NCBI RefSeq assembly: GCF_043641665.1
Contig: NC_092195.1
Location: 20,122,774 to 20,186,773, forward strand
Reading direction: 5' to 3'
From: Enoplosus armatus
Lineage: Eukaryota > Chordata > Actinopteri > Centrarchiformes > Enoplosidae
DNA length: 64,000 bases
The notes beneath the pieces were generated by a model, which was not told the origin of the DNA, searched no databases, and saw nothing but the letters and a program-made list of their open reading frames with translations. Within the stretch, counting starts at the first letter, position 1, and each line of letters starts with the position of its first letter. Below are positions 22,801 through 29,812 of this stretch, piece after piece. Position numbers and translations under genes: made by a program.

Positions 22801-24950
22801 AAGAAGCACCCACATTTTATGCTTCATAATTCATGTTATTTCCCAGGAGCTGATCAGTACAAACAACCAGAAGCTCCACTGGAACAGGTCCAGTCCACTA
22901 AGGCTGGAGTTATTCGTACTTTTTAAACACGCGTTTGCGTCGACCACCAGCTGTGTTGTGAGCGGAATAGTTCACTTACCTGCATATGGACATTGCGTGT
23001 TACTGGAGGATTCCACTAGAGGGCACACCAGAGAACTCAGGCCATATAGAACATCTGGATTTGCATGATGTAAACAATAAACATGGTGATTCTTGAGGAG
23101 GTTATTTTATTATTTAAAAATATATGCTTTTTTTTCCCATGACAACTTCTAAAACGGTACTCATCTGTCGCCAGCTATTTTGACAAACATATTTGTCACC
23201 GTGCAGCGGCAATGACACATCGTACAGACGCAGACCTCCAGTGTACTATCGCTGTAAAACTATTATTATGACAAGTCTGAAATTGATCCAGGTTTTGCAG
23301 ATATTTGCAGGATACTGAAGCGTGTAAACAGCTTGTACTGTTGCTGTTGGTTTATTGTCATCAGTGTAATTTCATTCTCATGGTAATATCCAGAATATTC
23401 TGTTTATTCATGTGCAAAAGGCGGCTTTGTGGTCCAGGTGTGCCGATGCATACAAAGAGCTCATCCAAAGTGTGACCTTAGCTGGAATATGAACAGAGTA
23501 CTTTGTGCATGGAAACACACTCAAGGACTTTTCCTTTCTGTGGTTCACCTGGAGCCTCGAGCCCGGTTGCTTTCATCTTCCTGTCTCTGTGACATCGTGT
23601 CTAGACAGAGAAGCACAGAGTCTGTAAATTGTCTATATTCACAGCCAGATGTAAAAAGGCCGTCCTGGTCTGAGAGGTAGAAGTTTGTCATAGTTGACGC
23701 GTGACCTTTTCACTCTGTCTCCACAGACGCACACTCTATTCTCACTGCTGGGGCTAAGTCACGCTTATGTGACCAGTATTGGCAAACTGGTGGGGGTAGT
23801 GGCGCTGAAAGAGGTAAGAAACTTAATTTCCACCTATGAACGTGTTTTTTTTGTTGTTGTTGTTTTTCTAAACTGAAACTCTGTCCGATGAAGGTCACCT
23901 GGAAACAGAAGCTAAGCAGTAAATTTAATTAAATTCCCATTGAGTGCAGAAAAGCCTTCTTCCTTTTTTAATACACTCAACAGAAGTCTTCCCTTGTCTG
24001 TCTTGACTTTGGAGGGAAAAAAAATCCAATTGGTTTTTGCTCCTGATTTGAGTCTCATAAAGCTTTTTGAATTATGTATGAGTATTTTGTTAGCATAATC
24101 AATACCCTCTGTGTATGTTTCAGGCTTTCTTTGATTTACTTCATTCTTTCTGTCTTTGCTTGTTATCGTCTCCGTCTCCTCCTCTTGTGTCACTCCTCCA
24201 CCCCTTTTCTTCCTCACTTTATTTATCCCTTCATCCCGTCACTCACCAATCTCTCTAACTTGCTGTCTTTTCTTGCTAAACACTGTCTCCTCCGTCACTC
24301 TTTATCCATTTCTTTCTTTTTCTTTATCTTTCTTTCCTCTTTTTCTTCCCCTTTTCTCTCTACTCTGTTGCTGTCTTTCTGCTGTTCTCTCTGTCCTTTT
24401 CACTTCTCTCCTTCCCCTTTCCTCTTTCTTCCCTCCACTTCTTTAACACCACCTCCTCCTCCTCCAGCTCCAGAAGGCCATCGAGGGCTCCACACGCTCT
24501 GGTGTCCGGCTCCGACCTCCGCTTGCCAGCTTTCGCGACATCAGCAACCACAACTCTGTCTCTAAACCTCCGCCTTCTTCTCCCACTGCTCCTTCCTCTC
24601 CGACCTCCACCTCCTCTCCCTCAGCTCCAACTGCTCCCCAGCCTCCCTCCCCCTCTCCCCCTCAACACCACCACCATCATCATCATTACCAAGAGAATGA
24701 AACAGAGGTGTGGATCGAGGGCGTGAAGAAGGAGGTGGAGGAGAGCAGCAGCAGCACGGGGGCCTGCACCTCAACCAGTAGGAGCTGCAGCTACAACAGC
24801 AACCTCACCCTTCCTCCCTCCTCCCCGCCTCCCCCAGTCCCTTCTTCCTCCACTCCTCCTCCTTCCTCCACCATCCGTCTCTCCACCCTGAGACCCCTAC
24901 AGGGACTTCTTGAGGGGGATGAAGACAGCGATGATGAGCCAATGGTTTAG
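1585..24950 (+). CDS. clcn1: clcn1: ClC-1 type voltage-gated chloride channel, 23 coding exons visible (start exon missing)
   Basis: ClC-1 is the homodimeric double-barrelled chloride channel of the muscle plasma membrane. It carries the resting chloride conductance. The joined exons give 1004 residues: His-rich N-terminus (1-101), membrane helices B to R (about 112-600), CBS1 (about 605-677), acidic/proline linker (678-780), CBS2 (about 805-860) and a Pro/Ser-rich tail. The selectivity and gating motifs are all present: GSGIPE (189-194), GKEGP with gating Glu233, GAFMP (485-489) and pore Tyr581. ClC-1 is preferred over ClC-2 because of the helix C segment [10 protein letters not shown], the [17 protein letters not shown] stretch and conserved synteny with fam131b. 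Human ClC-1 has 988 residues, about 60 of them in exon 1, so this product is longer at both ends. Every junction is GT/AG and phase-compatible. Teleosts carry clcn1a and clcn1b and I cannot say which this is. Confidence 0.96.
1983..2114 (+). CDS. clcn1: clcn1 exon 3: helix B region
   Basis: Residues 102-145. The [11 protein letters not shown]...[15 protein letters not shown] stretch is the strongly conserved first membrane helix of ClC-1/ClC-2. The acceptor is TTTGTCAG and the donor GTAGGA. The first base pair of the exon completes the Asp codon begun in exon 2. Confidence 0.96.
2165..2362 (+). repeat. C/T-rich tract before clcn1 exon 4
   Basis: The 3' end of this intron is strongly pyrimidine-biased on the transcribed-sense strand, ending in a C-run directly before the AG at 2361-2362. 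It gives apparent open frames of low complexity that should not be read as genes. Confidence 0.7.
2363..2491 (+). CDS. clcn1: clcn1 exon 4: helix C
   Basis: Residues 146-188, from YKWIYGEL to LVAPQAI. The [10 protein letters not shown] segment is ClC-1-like rather than ClC-2-like. The exon follows a C/T-rich tract and stops one base into the first Gly of the GSGIPE selectivity motif. Confidence 0.95.
2492..3246 (+). other. clcn1 intron 4
   Basis: Donor GTCTGT, acceptor TCTCAG. No exon, RNA gene or clear repeat seen. There is a short C9 run near 3199 in the pyrimidine tract. Confidence 0.7.
3247..3380 (+). CDS. clcn1: clcn1 exon 5: GSGIPE motif, helices D and E, GKE
   Basis: Residues 189-233. 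The GSGIPE chloride-binding motif is completed across the exon 4/5 junction. The exon runs through [18 protein letters not shown] and ends VGKE at Glu233, the gating glutamate (human Glu232). The donor is GTGGAT. Confidence 0.96.
3480..3557 (+). CDS. clcn1: clcn1 exon 6: GPFVH, helix F
   Basis: Residues 234-259, [17 protein letters not shown] to GVYQ. It completes the GKEGP motif split by the intron. 78 bp, phase 0 on both sides. Confidence 0.96.
3674..3752 (+). CDS. clcn1: clcn1 exon 7: helices G and H start
   Basis: Residues 260-285, [18 protein letters not shown] to TPLG. The acceptor used is the TAG of CAGTAG, because the CAG three bases upstream would put an in-frame stop at the start of the exon. 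The donor is GTACAC. Confidence 0.94.
3867..3992 (+). CDS. clcn1: clcn1 exon 8: helices H and I
   Basis: Residues 286-327. [21 protein letters not shown] through [11 protein letters not shown] is nearly identical to vertebrate ClC-1/ClC-2. Acceptor CACCAG, donor GTACGG. Confidence 0.97.
3993..5126 (+). other. clcn1 introns 8 and 9 (with exon 9 between)
   Basis: Non-coding apart from exon 9 at 4504-4588. A CTCF-like TGCACTAGAGGGCGCC lies at 4108-4123, and a related ACTAGATGGC at about 4215. The rest is AT-rich unique-looking sequence. Confidence 0.55.
4504..4588 (+). CDS. clcn1: clcn1 exon 9: [18 protein letters not shown] segment
   Basis: Residues 328-355, linking helices I and J. Human ClC-1 reads almost the same here. 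The donor GTGAGC splits a Gly codon after two bases. Confidence 0.96.
5127..5228 (+). CDS. clcn1: clcn1 exon 10: helix J
   Basis: Residues 356-389, [23 protein letters not shown] onward. It ends TA before the consensus donor GTAAGT, and the Tyr codon is completed in the next exon. Confidence 0.96.
5309..5393 (+). CDS. clcn1: clcn1 exon 11: helix K
   Basis: Residues 390-418, [17 protein letters not shown] then [11 protein letters not shown], matching the conserved FPPGxGQFMAG signature. Acceptor CCTCCAG, donor GTCAGA. Confidence 0.96.
5394..7857 (+). other. clcn1 intron 11
   Basis: 2.46 kb intron. It holds a poly(C)21 run at 5529-5549, unique-looking sequence to about 7200, and a dense pyrimidine tract from about 7230 to the exon 12 acceptor. 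No exon or RNA gene is supported. The open frames over 200 codons in the C/T tract are low-complexity Ser/Pro/Phe/Leu artefacts. Confidence 0.65.
7230..7857 (+). repeat. 620-bp polypyrimidine tract ending at the exon 12 acceptor
   Basis: The strand is almost only C and T (CCTT, TCTC, CCCT variants) with few purines, and runs directly into TCTCCAG. The complementary strand is homopurine-rich. It could form triplex (H-DNA), but this is inference only. Confidence 0.85.
7858..8013 (+). CDS. clcn1: clcn1 exon 12: K-L extracellular loop and helix L
   Basis: Residues 419-470, [16 protein letters not shown], a variable loop, then [20 protein letters not shown] is a candidate N-glycosylation site at the position of the human NNT site. 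The exon is preceded by a C/T tract of about 620 bp. A decayed copy of its last 45 bp lies downstream at 8210-8251. Confidence 0.95.
8210..8251 (+). pseudogene. Decayed duplicate of the 3' end of clcn1 exon 12
   Basis: CCCTGACGTCAG..TTTTC.TCATC followed by CTCTTCTTCAT matches exon 12 positions about 7965-8007, with two substitutions, a G/C change and a 3-bp gap. The copy ends TTAGGG where exon 12 has ATCATGAAG and its donor, so it cannot splice as the original does. A short similar stretch (TTG.GCAGGTCA) follows both copies. Confidence 0.7.
8301..8325. repeat. (TG)n microsatellite
   Basis: Uninterrupted TG dinucleotide run of 25 bp within clcn1 intron 12, flanked by further TG-rich sequence from about 8090. 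Confidence 0.95.
10372..10396. repeat. (AC)n microsatellite
   Basis: Uninterrupted AC dinucleotide run of 25 bp in clcn1 intron 12. Confidence 0.95.
11747..11850. repeat. CT/GT-rich simple-sequence region
   Basis: Interleaved CTCTCT, CGCTCT and GTGTGT blocks, ending with a short ACACAC run. It explains the low-complexity open frames on both strands here. Confidence 0.85.
12040..12200 (+). repeat. Fragment of a common teleost interspersed repeat
   Basis: It contains TTAAGTGCCTTGCTCAAGGACAC, a stretch I recognise as recurring in many teleost interspersed repeats, followed by GGGT-rich sequence. Family assignment was not possible without a repeat library. Confidence 0.45.
12385..12411. repeat. 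(ATT)9 microsatellite
   Basis: Nine uninterrupted ATT units in clcn1 intron 12. Confidence 0.95.
12730..12799 (+). CDS. clcn1: clcn1 exon 13: helices M-N with GxFxP motif
   Basis: Residues 471-493, [13 protein letters not shown] then [15 protein letters not shown] is the GxFxP chloride-pore motif. The preceding residue is Ser484, where human ClC-1 and ClC-2 have Cys. Donor GTGAGC. Confidence 0.96.
13479..13589 (+). CDS. clcn1: clcn1 exon 14: helix N/O
   Basis: Residues 494-530. [20 protein letters not shown] through PGGYAVIG is conserved family sequence. Acceptor CTTGTAG, donor GTTAGT. Confidence 0.96.
13780..14594 (+). repeat. 800-bp pyrimidine-rich tract with (CATCC)5 before exon 15
   Basis: Repeated CCTCCTC, TCTTCCT and CTGTCA motifs, some in near-duplicate blocks (CTCCTGT..CAACCTC around 13845, 13960 and 13990), end in five CATCC units at 14556-14580 and the exon 15 acceptor. 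It generates several low-complexity open frames. Confidence 0.8.
14595..14808 (+). CDS. clcn1: clcn1 exon 15: helices O-R with pore tyrosine
   Basis: Residues 531-601. [21 protein letters not shown], then [17 protein letters not shown] and [21 protein letters not shown]. Tyr581 is the conserved chloride-coordinating tyrosine (human Tyr578). The exon follows about 800 bp of pyrimidine-rich sequence and a (CATCC)5 repeat. Confidence 0.97.
15388..15521 (+). CDS. clcn1: clcn1 exon 16: start of CBS1
   Basis: Residues 602-646. [25 protein letters not shown] onward, entering the first cytoplasmic CBS domain. IPLVDSK matches the human LPLVDSK. Donor GTATAA. Confidence 0.95.
15701..15792 (+). CDS. 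clcn1: clcn1 exon 17: end of CBS1
   Basis: Residues 647-677, [17 protein letters not shown] then SPERRLLMQ. Human ClC-1 has [18 protein letters not shown] and PERRL here. Donor GTGAGA. Confidence 0.95.
16090..16182 (+). CDS. clcn1: clcn1 exon 18: acidic linker
   Basis: Residues 678-708. It contains [17 protein letters not shown], equivalent to human [13 protein letters not shown]. Phase 0 at both ends. Confidence 0.93.
16519..16606 (+). CDS. clcn1: clcn1 exon 19: Pro-rich linker
   Basis: Residues 709-737, [20 protein letters not shown] onward. It is poorly conserved between the CBS domains, as in other ClC-1 proteins. The acceptor TCTGCAG and donor GTGAGC are good. Confidence 0.85.
18069..18151 (+). 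CDS. clcn1: clcn1 exon 20: basic linker, donor inside a GT repeat
   Basis: Residues 738-765, [20 protein letters not shown] onward. It resembles the short basic-hydrophobic segment of the human linker. The exon is followed at once by a pure GT repeat (18152-18176), so the 5' splice site is the first unit of a microsatellite. Confidence 0.85.
18152..18176 (+). repeat. (GT)12 microsatellite at the exon 20 splice donor
   Basis: The GT run starts at the first intronic base after exon 20, so the donor GTGTGT lies in the repeat itself. Length variation would leave the first six intronic bases unchanged but alter intronic context. Confidence 0.95.
18177..21257 (+). other. clcn1 introns 20 and 21 (with exon 21 between)
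   Basis: Intron 20 runs to 19856, intron 21 from 19902 to 21257. An octamer ATGCAAAT-like AAATGCAAATAA lies near 18403 and a short (AC)n at about 21006-21021. Otherwise no exon, RNA gene or clear repeat recognised. Confidence 0.55.
19857..19901 (+). CDS. clcn1: clcn1 exon 21: 45-bp linker exon
   Basis: Residues 766-780, [20 protein letters not shown] corresponds to human MSPEE just before CBS2. Flanked by CTCCAG and GTATGG, phase 0 on both sides, so skipping it would keep the frame. Confidence 0.85.
21258..21362 (+). CDS. clcn1: clcn1 exon 22: entry to CBS2
   Basis: Residues 781-815, [10 protein letters not shown] to [13 protein letters not shown]. The FQLVE(R/Q)T(S/T)LHK motif is diagnostic for ClC-1/ClC-2. 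Acceptor GATGCAG, donor GTTGGT. Confidence 0.95.
21363..23726 (+). other. clcn1 intron 22
   Basis: 2.36 kb, AT-rich. It carries a CTCF-like CCACTAGAGGGCAC at 23013-23026. No exon or recognisable mobile element. Confidence 0.55.
23727..23813 (+). CDS. clcn1: clcn1 exon 23: CBS2 core
   Basis: Residues 816-844, [20 protein letters not shown] then LVGVVALKE. Almost identical to the family CBS2 strand-helix-strand. Donor GTAAGA. Confidence 0.96.
23814..24467 (+). other. clcn1 intron 23, pyrimidine-rich 3' half
   Basis: From about 24150 to the acceptor the sequence is almost entirely C and T, ending (CTC)n CCAG. This is the third long pyrimidine tract placed directly before a clcn1 exon. Confidence 0.8.
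24468..24950 (+). CDS. clcn1: clcn1 exon 24: end of CBS2, Pro/Ser-rich tail, stop
   Basis: Residues 845-1004. It starts [23 protein letters not shown] (human ELQKAIEG...RPPLASFR), then a low-complexity Pro/Ser/Thr tail with seven consecutive histidines near 24666-24686 and a [11 protein letters not shown] segment. It closes with an acidic end, [11 protein letters not shown], and TAG. The human protein also ends in an acidic cluster (STDEEDEDELIL). Confidence 0.95.
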   Translation, partial: LQKAIEGSTRSGVRLRPPLASFRDISNHNSVSKPPPSSPTAPSSPTSTSSPSAPTAPQPPSPSPPQHHHHHHHYQENETEVWIEGVKKEVEESSSSTGACTSTSRSCSYNSNLTLPPSSPPPPVPSSSTPPPSSTIRLSTLRPLQGLLEGDEDSDDEPMV

Positions 24951-25609
24951 ATTAGACAGAGTGATCGTTATGTTTTTTATAATGAGAAACTTTTTTAATT
25001 GTGTGAGTTTTTTCTTCTGTTCTTAATTTTTTGCTCTGGACACATTTACCTCTTTTTGTCACAACTTAGTATAGCAAAGATTTCAAAGCAAATGGTGTGT
25101 TTGCTTGAAGCTACTTCAAGCTAGGCATCATTTCTGTATTTTTGAGTACAGTTTATCCCACAGTTGCTGATTCTGTCTGCTCATTTCGCAGACCTGCGCC
25201 CACCCTTTTTCTTCGCCCTGCCCAGCCCAGCCTCTCCGTCTTTCCCTAAAAAGCTCTGTATGTATATGTTTTTTTGATACTTGTCCTGCCACACTTCCTC
25301 CTCATTTTCTCTTTCTCGTTGCTTTTCACACGTACACTCTGGATTGGATGGCTTGAACCCTAGACTGAAGTTGCTTTTTCATTTTTATGCTGAACAATTG
25401 ACTGTTTCCTCCAGGAATGTTTTCTTGTCAGGGGGTAGTAGCGTCCGAAACAGCATTGAGGCAATAATAGCAACCAAAACTCACCACTGAAACCCCGAAA
25501 AATACATTCTTTCATTGTTAGTGGCTCCTTAAGGCAAGACAACTGTTAAATAGTAGGGTGTACATTACAAATTTTAAATGATTAATAATTCACTTTTACA
25601 TTGTTTAGG

Positions 25610-25615
25610 AATAAA
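25610..25615 (+). promoter_or_regulatory. Candidate clcn1 polyadenylation signal
   Basis: Canonical AATAAA 660 bp after the clcn1 stop codon, on the coding strand. Cleavage-site and downstream GT-rich evidence are weak, so this is a candidate only. Confidence 0.4.
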
Positions 25616-27125
25616 TACATTGTCCCACTTTGGGTTTGGATTGATTAGACACTTCTCCGTGTCACAGTGCTCTACAGCAGAACATATGTACCATCTTTGT
25701 ATTTATATTAACATAATATGCTGTACTGAAGAGTAATCCAAACCTGTGCTGCCCAAACCAGAAGTGAACCCAGTGAACCCCTGCACAGTAGTTCTGCGTT
25801 ACCTGATTGTTTATGTGTCTTTAAAAAGAGGTTTTTATCGGATGAGAGCAGAAGCTATTGATTTTTTAAACTGGCAACAGACCATCTGGATAGCAGAAGA
25901 CTAATGGAGCTGCTCAGCCGCTGTGGAAGATTGGCCAAAGCCCCAAAACGACCTCCAAATTGTGTGCTGACCTTGTGGATGTAGCCCCAGAGCTCATCTC
26001 ATCACGGTTAAGTTGATAGATGGTGCAGCTAAAGGCGGCTGACGACAGCCAAACCCCGCTGCATACTTCCTGGAGATTTTTTTCCTTCCATTTTCCCGAA
26101 CAAAGATGCCTTCCAGATCCAGAAAAATCACACATGACTACTTTAAAATACTTGAGATTATGATGAAGATAATGTTTCACAAAGAAATGCGAATAAATAT
26201 ACAACAACAGAAGCTTTTCATTCCAAAATGTGACCTCCATCATGCTCCAGTAACAAAGTGATGGCTGACATTCATGACAGGGATGACAGCTGATATTTTG
26301 TCACATAACATCTATATGGTAAACGAAGATGATGATGTACATTGACAGAGAGATATTTACCAATTAATGCATTAATTAGCTTAACAAATGACCTCATTAG
26401 CAGAACTATTTAATATAGACCTGTCATGATGATTATTAAAGGACATGAAGCTGCTCATGTGAGATTCCTAGTTAAAACTAGAGATGCAGTTGCTATTTGA
26501 AAATTAGTGCACAAATGAAAAGTGACTTCTTTTTCTTTTTATTATTTTATACAGTAAAATCAAAGCGAACGATTGCCTATTTATACATGAGTGAGAGCAG
26601 AGAGACTCAATCATACCATTTGATGAACAGCTGGGTCAACTAAACTGTGTAGAGGTTCAAATCGACTGTTATTAAACCCAAAATTACTGGTTTCATCTAC
26701 AAAATTAAATTCTGATAATGAACGGAAGTGCCCCAACTTCTTAAATGATACCGAACAGAAGTTTAATCTGAAGAACTGCTCAGTGACTACCGCAATAATT
26801 GCATTCATGTGTTGAACTTTCCTCCTTGTGATGTTCCCCTCCTTTTCATGTATCGCTCGTCTCCTCTTACATCTTATCTCCTTCCGGTTTCCTTTTCTCA
26901 GGTGCTGCCTTGAAAGTCTTTAAAGCTGCAGATTTAACAGAAAGCTTTTTCTTTATGTCTGTGTGAGTTAAAACGTGCGTGTCCGTTTCTTCAGGGGGCT
27001 CTGTGCTGGTCTAAGTGCTAATTTCTTTCGTCTGTCTGTGTTTGTGGTTAATGTATTAATTTATTTATCTTTTAGTGGAGTCAAATGTTATCTCAAAATT
27101 TATAAAACTGTGAAAGATGTAGTGA

Positions 27126-27131
27126 AATAAA
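27126..27131 (+). promoter_or_regulatory. Alternative distal polyadenylation signal
   Basis: AATAAA followed closely by TTTTATT and a TGTTC/TGTGTTTG-rich stretch. It could end a long clcn1 3' UTR and lies just before the SPX-like exon candidate. Confidence 0.3.
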
Positions 27132-27198
27132 GTTTTATTAAGTGAAATGCTTTAATTGTTCTCCTTCATGTGTTTGAATTTGACCTTTATTTATCCAG

Positions 27199-27316
27199 GT
27201 CAGGCGCGTTGTAGAGGCAGACCAGGACAGGGGGGAGGCAGCACATTTTATCTGCAGTCAGAAAGAAAAGTTTCTTCTTAACTTCTTTACTCACCTGGAC
27301 CGAGAACTGAACAAAG
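27199..27316 (+). CDS. Orphan exon candidate A, SPX-domain-like
   Basis: This 118-bp segment is open in one frame, with TTTATCCAG before it and AACAAAG|GTAGGG after it. The translation ends KEKFLLNFFTHLDRELNK. In SPX domains (XPR1, plant PHO1 proteins) a KF(F/L)..L..EL.K(V/I)N pattern occurs in the central helix, and the composition here is not low-complexity. The splice phase fits the next segment at 27991, where joining gives RELNKVFRCECER. I found neither the usual SPX N-terminus (a xxEWRxxYIxY motif) upstream nor an EXS domain downstream. It may be a partial gene, a relic, or chance. Confidence 0.3.
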
Positions 27317-27990
27317 GTAGGGCAGAAATATAGATTTTTGCTTTAGAAATCACATGAGACAATTGATTCTTCAGTAACCTAAAATTTCACCAGAGTTTGG
27401 CCGGATCATTCTGAGGTTTCATAACTGCTCTGATTACAGTAAATGTCCAAAACAATTATTGAAGTTTTGATAGTTGTGTGAATTACATGTAGCACAAACT
27501 TAACTCCAAAAAACACTTTTTCCTCAAAGCACATTCTCCATTCTCTGTCAGTATAACCACTAATAAACTTGAAAATAGAATTTAATCATATAAACTTACG
27601 TCATATTTAACTTGATTTTGACAGGATGGCAGGGTTCTCATATCTACCTGTGGTTTCTTACCTTAATTGCTTTTTATCATGTTATTTTATAAGAGTGGGT
27701 GTCACTTATACTCATTTTGAAATGAAAGTAATTTTAGGCATGTAGTTGGTGCTCTTCTGCAGACCACTGTGCAGTGAGGGATTTGAAATGATGACTATCT
27801 CATTTTGGAAGAAAGCTTTTGTAGGTAATACAAACTCTACATAAGCAATTAAAGTGATGGAACACCAGAGTAATTACACGGCGTGACTGACATCTCAGAC
27901 GAAAATACCGTAATATGTTTCGCTTCTGCTCAAAAAGCGTCGTGGCGTCTCTCATTTCCTACAGCCAGGTGTCACTTTTTTTAAACTCAG
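27317..27990 (+). other. Sequence between the two orphan exon candidates
   Basis: AT-rich, no recognisable element. It would be an intron if the two SPX-like segments belong together. It ends CACTTTTTTTAAACTCAG, a plausible acceptor. Confidence 0.4.
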
Positions 27991-28166
27991 TCTTCAGATG
28001 TGAGTGTGAGCGTGCCCCGCATGCTTGGACATTGAAGGATTTACAGGATGACATCTCTAAGCAACAAGAGGACAAACAGAGGACAGATGATTATCGCAGT
28101 GGTCAGGGGCATCGTAGGTCTTCACTGGAGTGTGAGAGTGAATCGTCTTCTCAGGCAGCTGTATGA
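27991..28166 (+). CDS. Orphan exon candidate B, coiled-coil-like, SPX-like
   Basis: Starting after ACTCAG, the frame continues from exon candidate A as VFRCECERAPHAW then LKDLQDDISKQQEDKQ, and ends in TGA at 28164-28166. XPR1 has a [20 protein letters not shown] helix at the equivalent place, and the charged, helical LQDD/LQNE pattern aligns with a one-residue offset. The Ser/Glu-rich end (ECESESSSQAAV) is not SPX-like. The stop may be terminal, or the exon may end at an earlier donor. Confidence 0.28.
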
Positions 28167-29149
28167 GTCTTTTAGAAGAGATTATCTTCTTCTTTTTTTT
28201 ATGTTTCACAGCCACACAGTTGTAAAATTCGTTCTGTGCCTTTCAGTTTGTTTGTCTTGACTTTCTTTAGCAAACATGCAGAGTTATGACAGATATTTTC
28301 ATACTTCTGTCTTTAAACTCACATTTCCACTTTACACACTCATATGAAGTCACTAAAGCATGTTGCTTTCAAGGACTTCTTCAATTATGCAGCATTTCTT
28401 TACTTATTAAAATGCAATTTGATGTTTTAGAAATAGCATCAACAAAAACACACAGCTTGCTTTGTTAAACGAAAACACACACAGAAAGCCTCCAGAAGAA
28501 CTCAAAAGGATAAAAGCCCTTGAACGGAGAAGGGCACGTCTCTGCCTCCAGACAATATTGAAGCCTACATGGCCCGAGTTAATGAATGAGGCTGTTGTGG
28601 TGATCAGAACACTTTGAGTGTTTTAGTGGAATTGATGACTACAAGAAAACTACCACAGCTCCCTGAAGGAAACCTCTGACCTTCACACTGCAGCTTGAAA
28701 AATATACAGCACGACATTTACGTCATGCCCGTTCTTTGCATTGCTGTGTTTGTCAGTTTATTACATATATATGCGTATACTGAAGGTCAGAGAGTTGTAT
28801 ACTGTTTGTGTGTGTGTTTTGTTGTGTATTGTATCTGTTTCTAATTCTTTTTCGGAGGACCTGTCTAAATTTGACTAAACTAAAGAGAGTGAGGATTCTT
28901 TTGGAAAGTGACGACAATTTGGCTTTTTGACTGTCAAGACTTGGTTAGAAATAGGATAAAATAAAGGGAGTTAAACCTCGGAACTTATCAATAAACAGGA
29001 ATAGTTTGTTTCCTTGGCTGGTATTCTCACGGAAGCCCAGTATTGATGTTAAATGATGTTTTGACCTATCACTAGGCCCTGCAGTGGGAATCTACTGAGC
29101 CCTCTGACAGGCCATTCTCTAACCCCTGACGTATCTTTAAACTCAACCA

Positions 29150-29400
29150 GGCTACATATGAATGCCATGGTCGATAGTCCAGCCGTCATCCCTGCTTATC
29201 TAGCTCCACTAGTCTTACGAATAGTTACTGGTTATATCAGAACACTTTTCCACTCCATCATCTGACCTAATGCACATTAGGTCCCAGCTTTATATCTACA
29301 GTGAATCAACTTCATGTGAAGGTCATGGCCCGATCAGCTGTCCAACCACCATCACTATCCATCTGGTTCCGCTAGTCTTACCAATAGCCACTGGTTAGTA
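29150..29400. repeat. Diverged tandem duplication, about 150-bp period
   Basis: Both copies contain CATGGTC/CATGGCC, then CCAGCCGTCATC / CCAACCACCATCA, then TCC(A/G)CTAGTCTTAC(G/C)AATAG and (T/C)ACTGGTTA, in the same order and spacing. Confidence 0.65.
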
Positions 29401-29806
29401 CCCCCACTGGTATATACAGTAGTGGTGATGGTTGGGGGATGGGCTGAGGAGTTCAATATCTCCACAAGCATACTGTTCATGTGTGTTCTTATATTTCTAT
29501 CTTTGTGAGTGACCAATGTGGGACCTTGAGTGTGAGGGCATTTTTGACTGATTGAATTAAGTTTAGGTTAAGTCTAGTATTAAGGTTTGGTTAGGTATGT
29601 TAGGGGCTAAGAAATACATTATCTTAGTGAAGGTCATCTCAAGACTACATGTATGTGTGTGCACTTTTTCAACACATGGTGGAATAGAAGAACACAGAGA
29701 AGAATCTGTTTCCCAGAATATATATATTTTACACACAAACAAAGCTACATTCATACAAACATACTATACATACATACAGTCTTACATTCATACAAATACA
29801 TATCGG

Positions 29807-29812
29807 TTTATT
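29807..29812 (-). promoter_or_regulatory. Possible fam131b polyadenylation signal
   Basis: TTTATT on the + strand reads AATAAA on the fam131b strand. It lies about 840 bp beyond the stop codon. Other weaker variants exist, so this is only one candidate. Confidence 0.25.

Larger units (their letters stand above)
24951..27198 (+). other. clcn1 3' UTR and downstream intergenic sequence
   Basis: The first AATAAA I noted after the clcn1 stop is at 25610-25615. A second lies at 27126-27131. Where the transcript ends cannot be decided from sequence. Between them the DNA is AT-rich without a supported exon. A weak acceptor-like TTTTCTCAG at about 26894-26902 is followed by only about 60 bp of open frame. 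Confidence 0.5.

Noticed and set aside
24074..24565. Open frame of 163 codons before clcn1 exon 24
   Set aside because: Pyrimidine tract plus an out-of-frame reading of exon 24. The true frame starts at 24468.
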